A stretch of DNA of 41,189 bases from Corallococcus exercitus (GCF_003611585.1 NZ_RAVW01000029.1:1-41189); one strand, 5' to 3'; shown: positions 25,035-33,302, counted from the stretch's first letter. The notes: generated by a model not told the origin, from the letters alone. Translations and numbers: made by a program.

Positions 25035-27607
25035 CCAAGGGTGTCCTCGGGAATGATCCCTTCCAGCGGGGCGCCGCGCCTCGCACGGGCGAGGTGAAGG
25101 ACGACGCGGCCGACCCGAAGGCCGCGAAGAAGTCCGCGAAGGGAACGAAGTCAGCGGGCAAGGCGAAGAGCGCCAAGGGCGGCGCGTCGAAGTCCGGCGC
25201 GCAGGCGAAGGCCCCCAAGGGTGGCAAGGACGCGGAGGCGAAGCAGGCCGCCGCGACGCCGAAGACGCCCGCCGCCAAGGTCCACAAGTTCGAGGCGCGC
25301 ACGAACGGGCACGGGAGCGCGAAGCAAGAGCAGGACGCGCGTGAGGCGGAGCATGCGCAGGCCTCGCACGCCTCGGCAGCGAAGGATTCGCGCGAGGCCT
25401 CGCACGCGAAGCACACGCAGGACTCGCACGCCTCGGCCGCGAAGGACTCGCGCGAGGCTGAGCACTCGAAGCACTCGCACGCCTCGAGCGCGAAGCATGG
25501 GCGCACGCCCGCGAAGGACTCGCGCGAGGCCGAGCACCCGAAGCACGCCCAGGACTCACACGCCTCGACAGCGAAGGACTCGCGCGACGTCGCGCACTCG
25601 AAGCACGCACAGGACTCGCACGCCTCGGCGGCGAAGGACTCGCGCGAGGCCGAGCACGCGAAGCATTCGCACGCCTCGGCAGCGAAGGACTCGCGCGACG
25701 CCGAGAACTCGAAGCACGCCTCAGACTCGCACGCCTCGGGCGCGAAGCATGGGCGCACGCCCGCGAAGGACTCCCACGCCAGGGGCGGGACTCCGGCCGC
25801 GAAGCCCGGTGCCCACGACGCCGCGCATGCATCGGGACAGCATCCCTCCGATGAGGAGCACTCTCCGCTGCGCGAGCCCCCCACGCCGGGCCCCTCCCCC
25901 GAGCGCCGGCCGTCGCGGCCGCAGATGCTCGCGGACGAAGTGCACGGCTCGCGTCCGCAGGAGCGCACGGTGGACCGCGCCCTGACGGAGGCCATCGCCT
26001 CGGACGCGGCGGAGGCCGCCGCGAAGACGGCCGTGGACGAACTCTTCGAAGGACGCCGGGGGCCGGACCGCGACATCGAGCGCGTCCTCGCGACGGAGCT
26101 CGTCGCCGAGCTGGCCGAGTCCGCCGTGCGGCAGGTCCTGGACGACGGCAACGGCAGCCTCCCCGAGCGGGAGGTCGCCACCGCCGTTGCGACCCAGGTG
26201 GCCGAGGCCACCGCGGGCGTCGCCGTGGACGAGGTGCTGGACCGCCACGCCACCGGCCCCGAGGAGCGCGCCCTGTCCACCGCCGAGGACCGCGATGCCC
26301 GGGACCTCGACGCGGGCGACGAGGAGCCCGAGGAGGTCTGGACCGCCGACGCCTGGCAACGCGACCCGAAGGACGTGCCTCCCCCCGAGAACACCGAGGA
26401 GGTCTGGACCGCGGACGCGTGGAGCCGCGACCCGGACGGCATGGCCGCTCCGGACGGCCCCGAAGAGGAAGACGACTTCGTCAGCGGCGTGGAGCGCGTC
26501 GAGGAGAACGGCGTGCACATCTCCGTCTCCATCATCGAGGGCGCCGCCCCGACGGACGTGGAGCCGGAGGTGGAGCTGCCCGACGAGTCGCACGACGAGC
26601 TGCCCCCCAGCCGCCGGCCCCTGTCGCTCGTGAGCGACCCAGGGGAAGAGCCCCTCCCGGAGGCCCCGGAACGGGGTGAGCCCGCCTTCAATCATCGGGA
26701 GGAGCCCGCGCCGGCCGCGGGCTTCGCGGGCCGCGCGGCGGGCATGTTCTCCCTGGCGAAGGAGATCGCCGGCCAGGCGCTCGCGAGCGAAGGCCTGGGC
26801 CGCGCCGTCGGCGCCATGCACGGCCTGATGGAGGCCGTGCGCACCAGCCTGGGCACCGGCGGCGGCAGCCGGCTGGATGACTACGGCAAGGACGCGGGGC
26901 TGGTGGAGAACCTCCAGCCCGTCCTGGACTTCCTCTACGAGCAGTACTGGCGCGTCTCCGTGGAGGGCGTGGATCAGGTGCCGCGCGGCGCCGCCATCCT
27001 CGTCGCCAACCACTCCGGCGCCCTGCCCTACGACGGCCTCGTGATGGCGCAGGCGCTCGTGCGGGAGCGCCCGGATCTGCTGGAGGCGCGCTGGCTCGTG
27101 GAGGATCAGGTCTTCCACGCGCCCATGCTCGGCACCCTCTTCAACCGCCTGGGCGCCGTGCGCGCCTCGCCGGAGAACGCGCTGCGGCTGCTCGACGAAC
27201 GCCGGCCGCTCGTCGTCTTCCCGGAGGGCTACCAGGGCGCGAGCAAGCCGTTCGCGGAGCGCTACCGCCTCAAGCGCTTCGGCCGTGGCGGCTTCGTGAA
27301 GCTGGCCCTGCGCACGGGCGCACCCATCGTCCCGGTGGCCATCGTCGGCGCGGAGGAGACATCCCCGCTGCTGGGCCGCCTCCCCGGGGGCTTCCTCGGC
27401 TTCCCGTCGCTGCCGCTCACCGCGCCCGGCCCGCTGCCCGCCAAGTGGACCATCCGCTTCGGCGAGCCGCTGACCATGGAGGGCCTGGCGCCGGAGGCCG
27501 CGGACGACCTGGGCGAGGTGCAGCGCCTCACGGAGCTCACCCGCGAGTCCATCCAGAGCATGCTCCAGGCCCTGCTGCGCGAGCGCCGCTCCGTGTTCGC
27601 GGGCTGA
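25031..27607 (+). CDS. giant lysophospholipid acyltransferase-like protein with histone-H1-like and repeat regions
   Basis: An 858-residue protein of which only the last third is a familiar enzyme. Residues 1-95 are Lys/Ala-rich (KKSAKGTKSAGKAK), like a histone H1 tail. Residues 113-250 are His/Ser/Ala/Lys/Asp repeats. Residues 313-413 are three helical repeats of about 33 residues, and 434-477 an acidic tandem EEVWTADAW repeat. From about 630 comes a PlsC/MGAT-like acyltransferase domain: NHSGALPYD at 660-668 gives the catalytic His661 and Asp668, and FPEG is at 730-733. It probably transfers an acyl chain to a glycerolipid or related acceptor at the membrane, with the N-terminus serving binding or localisation. 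No signal peptide or transmembrane helix is evident. Confidence 0.85.
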   Translation: MTKGVLGNDPFQRGAAPRTGEVKDDAADPKAAKKSAKGTKSAGKAKSAKGGASKSGAQAKAPKGGKDAEAKQAAATPKTPAAKVHKFEARTNGHGSAKQEQDAREAEHAQASHASAAKDSREASHAKHTQDSHASAAKDSREAEHSKHSHASSAKHGRTPAKDSREAEHPKHAQDSHASTAKDSRDVAHSKHAQDSHASAAKDSREAEHAKHSHASAAKDSRDAENSKHASDSHASGAKHGRTPAKDSHARGGTPAAKPGAHDAAHASGQHPSDEEHSPLREPPTPGPSPERRPSRPQMLADEVHGSRPQERTVDRALTEAIASDAAEAAAKTAVDELFEGRRGPDRDIERVLATELVAELAESAVRQVLDDGNGSLPEREVATAVATQVAEATAGVAVDEVLDRHATGPEERALSTAEDRDARDLDAGDEEPEEVWTADAWQRDPKDVPPPENTEEVWTADAWSRDPDGMAAPDGPEEEDDFVSGVERVEENGVHISVSIIEGAAPTDVEPEVELPDESHDELPPSRRPLSLVSDPGEEPLPEAPERGEPAFNHREEPAPAAGFAGRAAGMFSLAKEIAGQALASEGLGRAVGAMHGLMEAVRTSLGTGGGSRLDDYGKDAGLVENLQPVLDFLYEQYWRVSVEGVDQVPRGAAILVANHSGALPYDGLVMAQALVRERPDLLEARWLVEDQVFHAPMLGTLFNRLGAVRASPENALRLLDERRPLVVFPEGYQGASKPFAERYRLKRFGRGGFVKLALRTGAPIVPVAIVGAEETSPLLGRLPGGFLGFPSLPLTAPGPLPAKWTIRFGEPLTMEGLAPEAADDLGEVQRLTELTRESIQSMLQALLRERRSVFAG
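25367..25786 (+). repeat. His/Ser/Ala/Lys repeat array in the acyltransferase gene
   Basis: Seven units each begin HAS-x-AK. They measure 20, 17, 27, 20, 17 and 20 residues, plus a partial last unit starting at 25730. Units three and seven contain the insertion HGRTPAKDS. The order 20-17-27 followed by 20-17-20 plus partial suggests an older duplication of a three-unit block. Each unit carries the core AKDSRE or AKDSRD. The coding sequence is low in hydrophobic residues and should be disordered. Confidence 0.85.
25967..26269 (+). repeat. three ~33-residue helical repeats in the acyltransferase gene
   Basis: Units of 35, 33 and 33 residues start at 25967, 26072 and 26171. Each has the pattern of a hydrophobic helix with Ala-Thr-x-Val/Ile-Ala, then V-D-E-V-L or V-R-Q-V-L, and ends with G-P-E-R-like residues. 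They look like amphipathic helical hairpins and are too diverged at DNA level to be recent. Confidence 0.65.
26330..26461 (+). repeat. 66-bp tandem duplication (EEVWTADAW) in the acyltransferase gene
   Basis: Two 22-residue units, 26330-26395 and 26396-26461, each begin EEVWTADAW followed by x-RDP. The acidic, tryptophan-containing units sit in a disordered linker and could be a short binding motif. Confidence 0.8.
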
Positions 27608-27637
27608 GCCGCGGTCCCTCGGGGTCCCCCGGGGGCG

Positions 27638-28516
27638 TCAGCCGCAGACGCGGTTGCGCCCCTGGTTCTTCGCCTCGAAGAGGTGCTCGTCCGCGGCGCG
27701 CACCAGCTCCGCGGGCTCGCGGTGGTGCGGCTCCAGCGTGGCCACGCCCACCGACAGCGTGACGGGGATGACCTGCTTGTCGAACTCGAAGCGCTGCCGC
27801 TCCACCAGCTTGCGCACCTTCTCCGCGAGCTGACGGGCGCCGGACAGGTTGATCTCCGGCAGGAGCAGTGCGAACTCCTCGCCGCCGTAGCGGGCGAAGA
27901 CGTCCTCGCGCCGGATGCGCGTGCGCACCGTGGACGCCAGCTGCTTGAGCACCGAGTCCCCGGCGAGGTGCCCGTAGGTGTCGTTCACTTCCTTGAAGCG
28001 ATCCAGGTCGAGCATCACCAGCGACAGCACGCGCTCGTAGCGGCGGCTGCGGGAGATCTCCCGGTCCAGCTGCTCGTCGAAGTAGCGGCGGTTGTAGATC
28101 TGCGTCAGGCCGTCCATCGTGGTCAGCCGGTAGATCTCGTCGTGGTACGCCGCCTCGATGTTGCCGCCCGCGATGAACTTGAAGATGGTGCGGCCAATCT
28201 TCACCAGGTCGCCGTTCTGCAGCGACCGCGCCGACGCGGCGACGTCGTCGTTGACGAACGTGCCGTTGGTGGACCCCAGGTCCTCGATGCGCACGCCCTT
28301 GGTGGTGTTGGTGATCCGCGCGTGGTTGCGGCTCACCGCCTCCTGATCAATCTGGATGTCCGCCTTGGACGACCGGCCGATCAGCGTCTCCTCACGCGCC
28401 AGGTCGTACTTGCGGCCCAGATCCAGGCCGTAGATGACCACCAGCGCCGCGTCCAGGTTGACGGGGCGCTCGGAGATCTTCGAGATGACGGTGACGACCG
28501 TCTCCTTCTGGCCCAT
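27638..28516 (-). CDS. FHA-GGDEF diguanylate cyclase
   Basis: A 292-residue cytosolic enzyme predicted to make cyclic di-GMP from two GTP. The FHA domain (about 25-120) has every phosphothreonine-binding residue: GR (47-48), SRNH (62-65) and GSTNGT (81-86). The GGDEF domain (about 130-290) carries GGEEF at 211-215 and the inhibitory I-site RRED at 202-205, exactly five residues upstream, so product inhibition is expected. The fusion suggests that Ser/Thr phosphorylation of a partner controls cyclic di-GMP synthesis, which in myxobacteria affects motility, polysaccharide and fruiting. Start choice is MGQKETV at 28516. A longer frame from 28543 exists. The large lipoprotein gene lies upstream on the same strand. 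Confidence 0.93.
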   Translation of the reverse strand: MGQKETVVTVISKISERPVNLDAALVVIYGLDLGRKYDLAREETLIGRSSKADIQIDQEAVSRNHARITNTTKGVRIEDLGSTNGTFVNDDVAASARSLQNGDLVKIGRTIFKFIAGGNIEAAYHDEIYRLTTMDGLTQIYNRRYFDEQLDREISRSRRYERVLSLVMLDLDRFKEVNDTYGHLAGDSVLKQLASTVRTRIRREDVFARYGGEEFALLLPEINLSGARQLAEKVRKLVERQRFEFDKQVIPVTLSVGVATLEPHHREPAELVRAADEHLFEAKNQGRNRVCG

Positions 28517-28541
28517 GACGGAGGCAAACGTATCACCGCGC

Positions 28542-28559
28542 AATTCGCGAAAGCGAATT
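28542..28559 (-). promoter_or_regulatory. AT-rich inverted repeat upstream of the diguanylate cyclase gene
   Basis: AATTCGC (28542-28548) and GCGAATT (28553-28559) form a perfect 7-bp inverted repeat around GAAA, 26 nt upstream of the chosen cyclase start. It could be a dimeric regulator site, a 5' untranslated-region hairpin with a tetraloop, or a terminator of the lipoprotein gene 55 nt upstream. No T tract follows on the minus strand, which argues against simple termination. Confidence 0.4.
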
Positions 28560-28613
28560 CACGGCCGGAACGAGTGCCCCTCCAGGTCGTAGAACCCCTG
28601 ACACCCCGGCACG

Positions 28614-31205
28614 TCAGGGCACCCGCACCGTGCGCACGGCGCTGACGGCCGGCCGCAGCGGCAGGCCGAGCGGATCCACCAGCGACGCCACCAGCGTCAC
28701 CTCCGGCCCGGAGCAGGCGGCGGGCAGTGTGAGCGCCACCTCGCCCGACCGCGTGGCCCCATCACCGCGCACCAGCACGCCATCGCAGCCCGGGCCGCCA
28801 TCGCGCACGGTGAGCAGCACGCTCCCCTCGTCGCCGTTGGCGGTCTCCTTCCCTACCCGGAAGCCGTCCACCCGCACGCGCACGGTGGCGCCGCGCGAGA
28901 GCAACGCGCCCTCCGCGGGCTCCAGCCACGTCACCTGGGGCCGCCCGTAGTTCAGCGTGGACGCGGCGCGCACCGCCGCGACGAGCGGCTCGGGCGCCAG
29001 GCCCCCGGACTCCGCCAGCGCGGAGAGGTTCAGGGACCTGCCCTCGGGCGTGGCCACGGCCAGCGCCTCCACCGACAGCGACGCGCGCGAGCCCCCGGTG
29101 TCCCCCTGGAACGTGCGGTCCTCCAGGCCCGAGGGAGGCACGGGCAGGCGCACGCCGCTGACGGAGCGGCGGCCATCCACCCACACCGTCCAGCGCCGTC
29201 CCGCCGCGTTGGTGAACGTCGCGCGCACGAGCGTCGCGCCGGGCACCGTGGCGTCCATGCGCCACTCGCGCGGCAGCAGGCCGTGCCACAGCGCCGTGTC
29301 GGGGTTGTAGTGGGCGCCCTCGGGGATGCCGAGGAACGCGTCGGCGAGGGTCACCGGCTCCGCGCCCTCCGGATCAAAGTGGGGCGCATCCAGGGGTGCC
29401 ATCACCGCGCTCGTGGCCAGGCCCATGGGCTCCTCGCCGCCCAGCGTCCCCGACGACGCGAGCGCGAGCAGCCGGTACGCCTGTCCCTCCAGGCCGTGAT
29501 GGGCCGGCGCCATGCGCACGCGCACGAAGCCCGGCGAGGCGAGCCCCGGCTGCGTGTCCGTGTTCGGATCCACCGGGTTGACGTTGACGGCGGCGCCCAG
29601 GCCCAGCGGCACGGTGCCGCGTCCGGGAGCCGCCACCGAGCCCACCACCAGGACGCGCCCCAGGTAGCCGTCGCGGAAGCGCGGAAGCGGCGGGACGCGG
29701 GCCACGAACGGGAAGGCCAGCGGCACCTGCCGGAAGTCCAGGGGCAGGATTGGCGCCTGGACCGTCGGCTCCCCTGGATTGGAGGAGCGCAGGGCGAACT
29801 GCACGTCGCGCGAGACGGCGGACGAGAACCGCCCCGACGGCGGCAGCGCGCGCGCCAGGAGCAGCAGCGGATCCGTGCCCGGATCCATCATCCCCGCCGG
29901 CAGCTGGCCGGACAGCACCTGCGCGGTGAGGGCCCAGAGCGTGCGCGTGCCGCAGCCCCCCACGCGCGTGGCCGCGTCCGGATTCGCCACGTCCGGGAGC
30001 GCCGCGTCGCACACCCCGGCGATGCCCGGCACGTCCACGGCTTCCGGCGCGAGGACGCCCAGCCCGTTCACCCAGACGTTGGCGGGCACCTGGAACTGGC
30101 GCATCGCCCCGCCCAACGTGAGGTCCACGTCCCGGTCGGGTCCCTGCACCTGCGCGGGGGCCGCCTCCGAAAGGAGTCCCGGCACGGACAGCCCCGCCAT
30201 CCCCAGCGACAGCGCCCCGTTCGCGACCACGGGCGCGGGGGTGGTGAACCGGACGTGCACGCCGCCCACGCGGTCCACCGGGTTGCGGCGCAGGGGCAGC
30301 CGCAGGTCGCGCGAGCCGCCCATGTCGTAGTTCGCCACGGTGAGGTAGCCGAAGTCCGGGTGGAAGACGGACAGCGTCGAATCGCTCCGGGCCGCGAGCA
30401 CCGCCACGCCCTGCGCGTCCGTCGACGCGCGCGCCGTCTCGCTGCCCAGCGCGTCCGCCACCACCACCGAGGCCGCCTCGACGGGATGCCCCGTGAGCGC
30501 GTCCGTCACCACCACCCGCACCTGCCCTTCGGCCGTGTGCGGCGGCAGCACGGTGACGCTCGCGCGGCACGAGACCGGGCCCACCCGGGCCTCCACCGCC
30601 TCCACCTCCGTGCCCACCGAATCCAGCGTGAACGTGGCCCCGGAACCGGTGCCGCCGCCCTTCACGCGCGCCGACACGGCGGACCAGGTGAGGCCATCGC
30701 GCAGGACGACCGGCTCGCCGCGAGCATCGGACACCCAGGCCTCGAAGCGCAGGCTGGTGCCCACGGGCGCGACGACGCGCTCCGGGACCACGCGGCAGGC
30801 CACGGCGGCGGACGGCGGCGGGGGCGGACGGCAGGCACCGTCGCGGCACACGTCCTGGTCGTCGCAGCCGTCATCTCCGGTGCACAGGGCGGGCACGCAG
30901 CGGCTGGCGTCACAGCGGCAGCCCAGCGCCTGCGACTCGCACGCGGCGATGGCGTTCAGCTCCCCGCGGCGCCTCACGGAACAGTCGAGGTCCGTGCGGC
31001 ACGCGGGCTCACAGCGCGACAGGGCGGTGTTGCAGAAGAACAGCGCCGGATCCGCGCAGTCCTGATCCACCGTGCAGGCATCGTCCGCCCACCCGCCCTG
31101 GATGAATGGCGCGTCCAGGTCGGACATCCCGCAGCCCATGGCGCACGCCAGCAGGCATGCGAGCACGAGGCCGGGGGACCGGACCGGAAGGGGGATGTGA
31201 CGCAT
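28614..31205 (-). CDS. large Cys-rich surface lipoprotein
   Basis: An 863-residue exported protein. The signal region contains Cys at 17, 21 and 25 (VLACLLACAMGC), so the lipidated Cys is uncertain. A Cys-rich segment follows (about 40-135) with four D-x-D-C or D-x-C-type units such as CTVDQDCADP and CRTDLDC, and then a Pro-rich hinge. The body is beta-rich: an Ig-like unit (about 140-225), then a carboxypeptidase-regulatory-like unit (VRVVVTDALTGHPVEAASVVV...TDAQGVAVL), and several domains I do not recognise. It resembles myxobacterial cell-surface lipoproteins with Dickkopf-like Cys modules. The 17312-18949 product shares this design, so they may be distant relatives. GGAG lies 6 nt upstream of the chosen ATG. 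The function is unknown. Confidence 0.85.
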   Translation of the reverse strand: MRHIPLPVRSPGLVLACLLACAMGCGMSDLDAPFIQGGWADDACTVDQDCADPALFFCNTALSRCEPACRTDLDCSVRRRGELNAIAACESQALGCRCDASRCVPALCTGDDGCDDQDVCRDGACRPPPPPSAAVACRVVPERVVAPVGTSLRFEAWVSDARGEPVVLRDGLTWSAVSARVKGGGTGSGATFTLDSVGTEVEAVEARVGPVSCRASVTVLPPHTAEGQVRVVVTDALTGHPVEAASVVVADALGSETARASTDAQGVAVLAARSDSTLSVFHPDFGYLTVANYDMGGSRDLRLPLRRNPVDRVGGVHVRFTTPAPVVANGALSLGMAGLSVPGLLSEAAPAQVQGPDRDVDLTLGGAMRQFQVPANVWVNGLGVLAPEAVDVPGIAGVCDAALPDVANPDAATRVGGCGTRTLWALTAQVLSGQLPAGMMDPGTDPLLLLARALPPSGRFSSAVSRDVQFALRSSNPGEPTVQAPILPLDFRQVPLAFPFVARVPPLPRFRDGYLGRVLVVGSVAAPGRGTVPLGLGAAVNVNPVDPNTDTQPGLASPGFVRVRMAPAHHGLEGQAYRLLALASSGTLGGEEPMGLATSAVMAPLDAPHFDPEGAEPVTLADAFLGIPEGAHYNPDTALWHGLLPREWRMDATVPGATLVRATFTNAAGRRWTVWVDGRRSVSGVRLPVPPSGLEDRTFQGDTGGSRASLSVEALAVATPEGRSLNLSALAESGGLAPEPLVAAVRAASTLNYGRPQVTWLEPAEGALLSRGATVRVRVDGFRVGKETANGDEGSVLLTVRDGGPGCDGVLVRGDGATRSGEVALTLPAACSGPEVTLVASLVDPLGLPLRPAVSAVRTVRVP

Positions 31206-31224
31206 GGGAACTCCGAGGGGGACC

Positions 31225-31256
31225 GGCCTTGCCCCGACCTTACAGGGGGAAAGGCC
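31225..31256 (-). promoter_or_regulatory. leader hairpin of the large lipoprotein gene
   Basis: GGCCTTGCCCC (31225-31235) pairs with GGGGAAAGGCC (31246-31256) with one mismatch, leaving a 10-nt loop. It sits 20 nt upstream of the lipoprotein start, so in the leader transcript it would fold next to the ribosome-binding site. It could modulate translation or be an operator. Confidence 0.35.
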
Positions 31257-31271
31257 GTGACGCGACCGGGA

Positions 31272-31287
31272 TGGCACCGGGGCCGCT
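31272..31287 (+). promoter_or_regulatory. possible sigma-54 promoter upstream of the DciA-like gene
   Basis: TGGCACCGGGGCCGCT has the GG-N10-GC spacing and a perfect TGGCAC -24 element, but the -12 element reads CCGCT in place of TTGCA/T. Transcription would begin near 31298 and run into the gene starting at 31390. In a GC-rich genome such matches arise by chance, so this is weak. Confidence 0.2.
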
Positions 31288-31389
31288 TCCATGGACCGCC
31301 GGAAACCGGGGCGCTGGACGCAATCGGCCGGGCGGGCAGGCAAAGTGTGGGTTGGCATCCGGCGCCAGGGGTTCCAGAATCGCCCGACG

Positions 31390-31689
31390 ATGGCGCGCAG
31401 CGAACCGAAGACCTTGGAGAGCCTGTTGCCCCGCGTGCTGGCGCGTCTGGCGGGTGAGTCGGGCCGCGCGTCGTCGCTGATGCCGCTCTGGGTCGCCGCC
31501 GCGGGAGAGAACATCGCGAGGCACAGCCGCCCGCACCAGCTGGAAGGCACCACGCTGGTCATCTCCGTGGAGAGCGCCGAGTGGGCTCAGGTCCTCACCC
31601 GGCAGGCGGACTCCCTCTGCGAGCGGCTCAACGAGAAGCTGGGCCCCGGCACCGTGAAGGCGCTCACGTTCCAGCTGGAGTCGCGATGA
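31390..31689 (+). CDS. DUF721/DciA-like protein
   Basis: A 99-residue protein consisting of one DUF721 domain, with the typical WVAAAGENIARHSRPHQLEGTTLVISVESAEWAQVL core. DciA proteins of this superfamily help load the replicative helicase, while many short family members are uncharacterised nucleic-acid-binding proteins, so the DciA role is only a possibility. It has no signal peptide. The chosen ATG at 31390 fits the domain start although no ribosome-binding site is evident, and the longer frame from 31291 adds an improbable Arg/Gly-rich leader. Its stop overlaps the start of the CAP-domain gene by ATGA, a curious coupling of an intracellular and a secreted protein. Confidence 0.82.
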   Translation: MARSEPKTLESLLPRVLARLAGESGRASSLMPLWVAAAGENIARHSRPHQLEGTTLVISVESAEWAQVLTRQADSLCERLNEKLGPGTVKALTFQLESR

Positions 31690-33302
31690 AGGGCGTGCTC
31701 CTGGGACTGCTGCTCGCGGGAGTGTCCGTCCCTCCAGGCCCCGCGTCCGCCGCGACGCCGCCTCCGCAGGTGGCCTCCGTCTCCGCCCCGGACCCGGGGG
31801 GCCAGGACCGCCCGCCGCTCGTCGTGGAGGAGACGCCCCAGGCCCAGGAGGCCCGGGCCCGGCTGCACGTCCAGCGCGAGTTCGAGCGCGTGGGCCGGCG
31901 TGCTCCCACGAGCGACAAGGCGCTGGAGACCGCGGCCCGGAGGCTCGCGCGCGAGGCCCTGACCGGGTTCACCACGGGCGCCCCGGACCTGCGCACGCTG
32001 ACGGAGGCGGTCAGCGACGCGGGCGCCGCGGATCCGTCCCCCAAGGTGCTGGTCATCCGCGCCTGGGTGCACGCGCACGCCATTGAAACGTTCCTCGCCC
32101 GCACGGACTTCAACGACGAGCGCGTGAGCCACTACGGCGTGGGCATCGCCTTCCTGGGCGAGCGCGCCGCGCTGGTGCTGCTCACCGCGGACCGCAAGGC
32201 GGAGGTGCTCCCCTTCCCCCGGACGCTCGCCAGGGCCGGGACGGAGAAGCGCGTGTGCGGCCGCCTCATCCCGCCGCTGCGAAGCCCGCAGGTCTTCGTC
32301 ACCCGGCCGGATGGCGAGGTGGACGCCGTGGCCCTGAGCCGCGCGCCCTCCGGCACCAACGGCTTCTGCGCCCTGGTGACCTTCGAGACGCCCGGCGCCT
32401 ACACCGTGGAGATGGTGGGCCAGGGGAACGCGGGGCCGGAGGTGGCGTCGCTGTTCCTGGTGCAGGTGGGCGCCCGGGCCGCGCGCGGTGAGCAGGAAGC
32501 GCAGCGCGAGCCCACCACGCTGGCCGAGGCCCGCACCGCCCTCTACGAGCGCATCAACACCCTGCGCCGTGCGCACCAACTGCCGGAGCTCACGCCGGAC
32601 CCGACGCTGGAGGACGTGTCGCTGCGCTACAGCACGCGCATGGCCACGGAGGGCTTCTTCGCCCACATCGCGCCGGACGGCTCCACGCTCACGCGCCGGC
32701 TCCCGGAGGGCACGCGCTACGTGCGCGCCGGAGAGAACCTGGGGCTGGCGGCCGGTCCGCTCGCGGCGCACTTCGGCATCGAGCACAGCCCTGGCCACCG
32801 CAAGAACCTGATGGACCCTGCGTTCCGCTTCGTGGGCGTGGGCGTGGCGTTCCAGAAGGTGGACGGCCGCGACCAGGCCATCGTCACGGAGGTCTTCACC
32901 GCGGCCTCGCCCGGCGCGGCGCTCCCGGCGGACCCGGTGTCGGACGTCTACGAGGCCCTCTCCCGGCACCGCGCCACGCTCAAGCTGCCGCCCCTGGTGC
33001 GCAGCGAGGCGCTGGAGCAGCTGGCGCGCGAACACGCCCGCCGCGCGCTGGCGCAGGACGAGCCGACCGCGGGAGACGGCGACCCGTCCCCCCTGCACGA
33101 GCGGGTGTTCACCGCGCTGCCGGATGCGGGCACCGCGTCGGTGGACTTCTTCGTCGTGGGAGACCCGGGCGCCGTGCCGGAGTCGCGCAGCCTGGCCACC
33201 GCCACCAACACCCGCGTGGGCGTGGGACTGGTGCGGGGCAACTCCAAGCGCTTCGGCCAGGGTCAGTACTGGGTGGCTGTCATCTACGCCGCGGTCCCCT
33301 GA
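31686..33302 (+). CDS. secreted CAP-superfamily protein with a second, degenerate CAP-like domain
   Basis: A 538-residue exported protein with a signal peptide ending PASA. An unrecognised N-terminal region (about 40-270) with two Cys comes first. The CAP/SCP domain (about 280-405) shows ARTALYERINTLRRAHQLPELT, FFAHIAPDGST, AGENLG and EHSPGHRKNLMDP, so the characteristic His and Glu cavity residues are present. A third region (about 415-538) begins VYEALSRHRATLKLPPLV and ends VGVGLVRGNSKRFGQGQYWVAVIYA, matching the first and last strands of a CAP domain but lacking the central HSPGHR motif. CAP proteins bind lipids, peptides or sterols outside the cell. The ligand here is unknown. Translation is coupled to the upstream DUF721 gene. 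Confidence 0.85.
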   Translation: MKGVLLGLLLAGVSVPPGPASAATPPPQVASVSAPDPGGQDRPPLVVEETPQAQEARARLHVQREFERVGRRAPTSDKALETAARRLAREALTGFTTGAPDLRTLTEAVSDAGAADPSPKVLVIRAWVHAHAIETFLARTDFNDERVSHYGVGIAFLGERAALVLLTADRKAEVLPFPRTLARAGTEKRVCGRLIPPLRSPQVFVTRPDGEVDAVALSRAPSGTNGFCALVTFETPGAYTVEMVGQGNAGPEVASLFLVQVGARAARGEQEAQREPTTLAEARTALYERINTLRRAHQLPELTPDPTLEDVSLRYSTRMATEGFFAHIAPDGSTLTRRLPEGTRYVRAGENLGLAAGPLAAHFGIEHSPGHRKNLMDPAFRFVGVGVAFQKVDGRDQAIVTEVFTAASPGAALPADPVSDVYEALSRHRATLKLPPLVRSEALEQLAREHARRALAQDEPTAGDGDPSPLHERVFTALPDAGTASVDFFVVGDPGAVPESRSLATATNTRVGVGLVRGNSKRFGQGQYWVAVIYAAVP

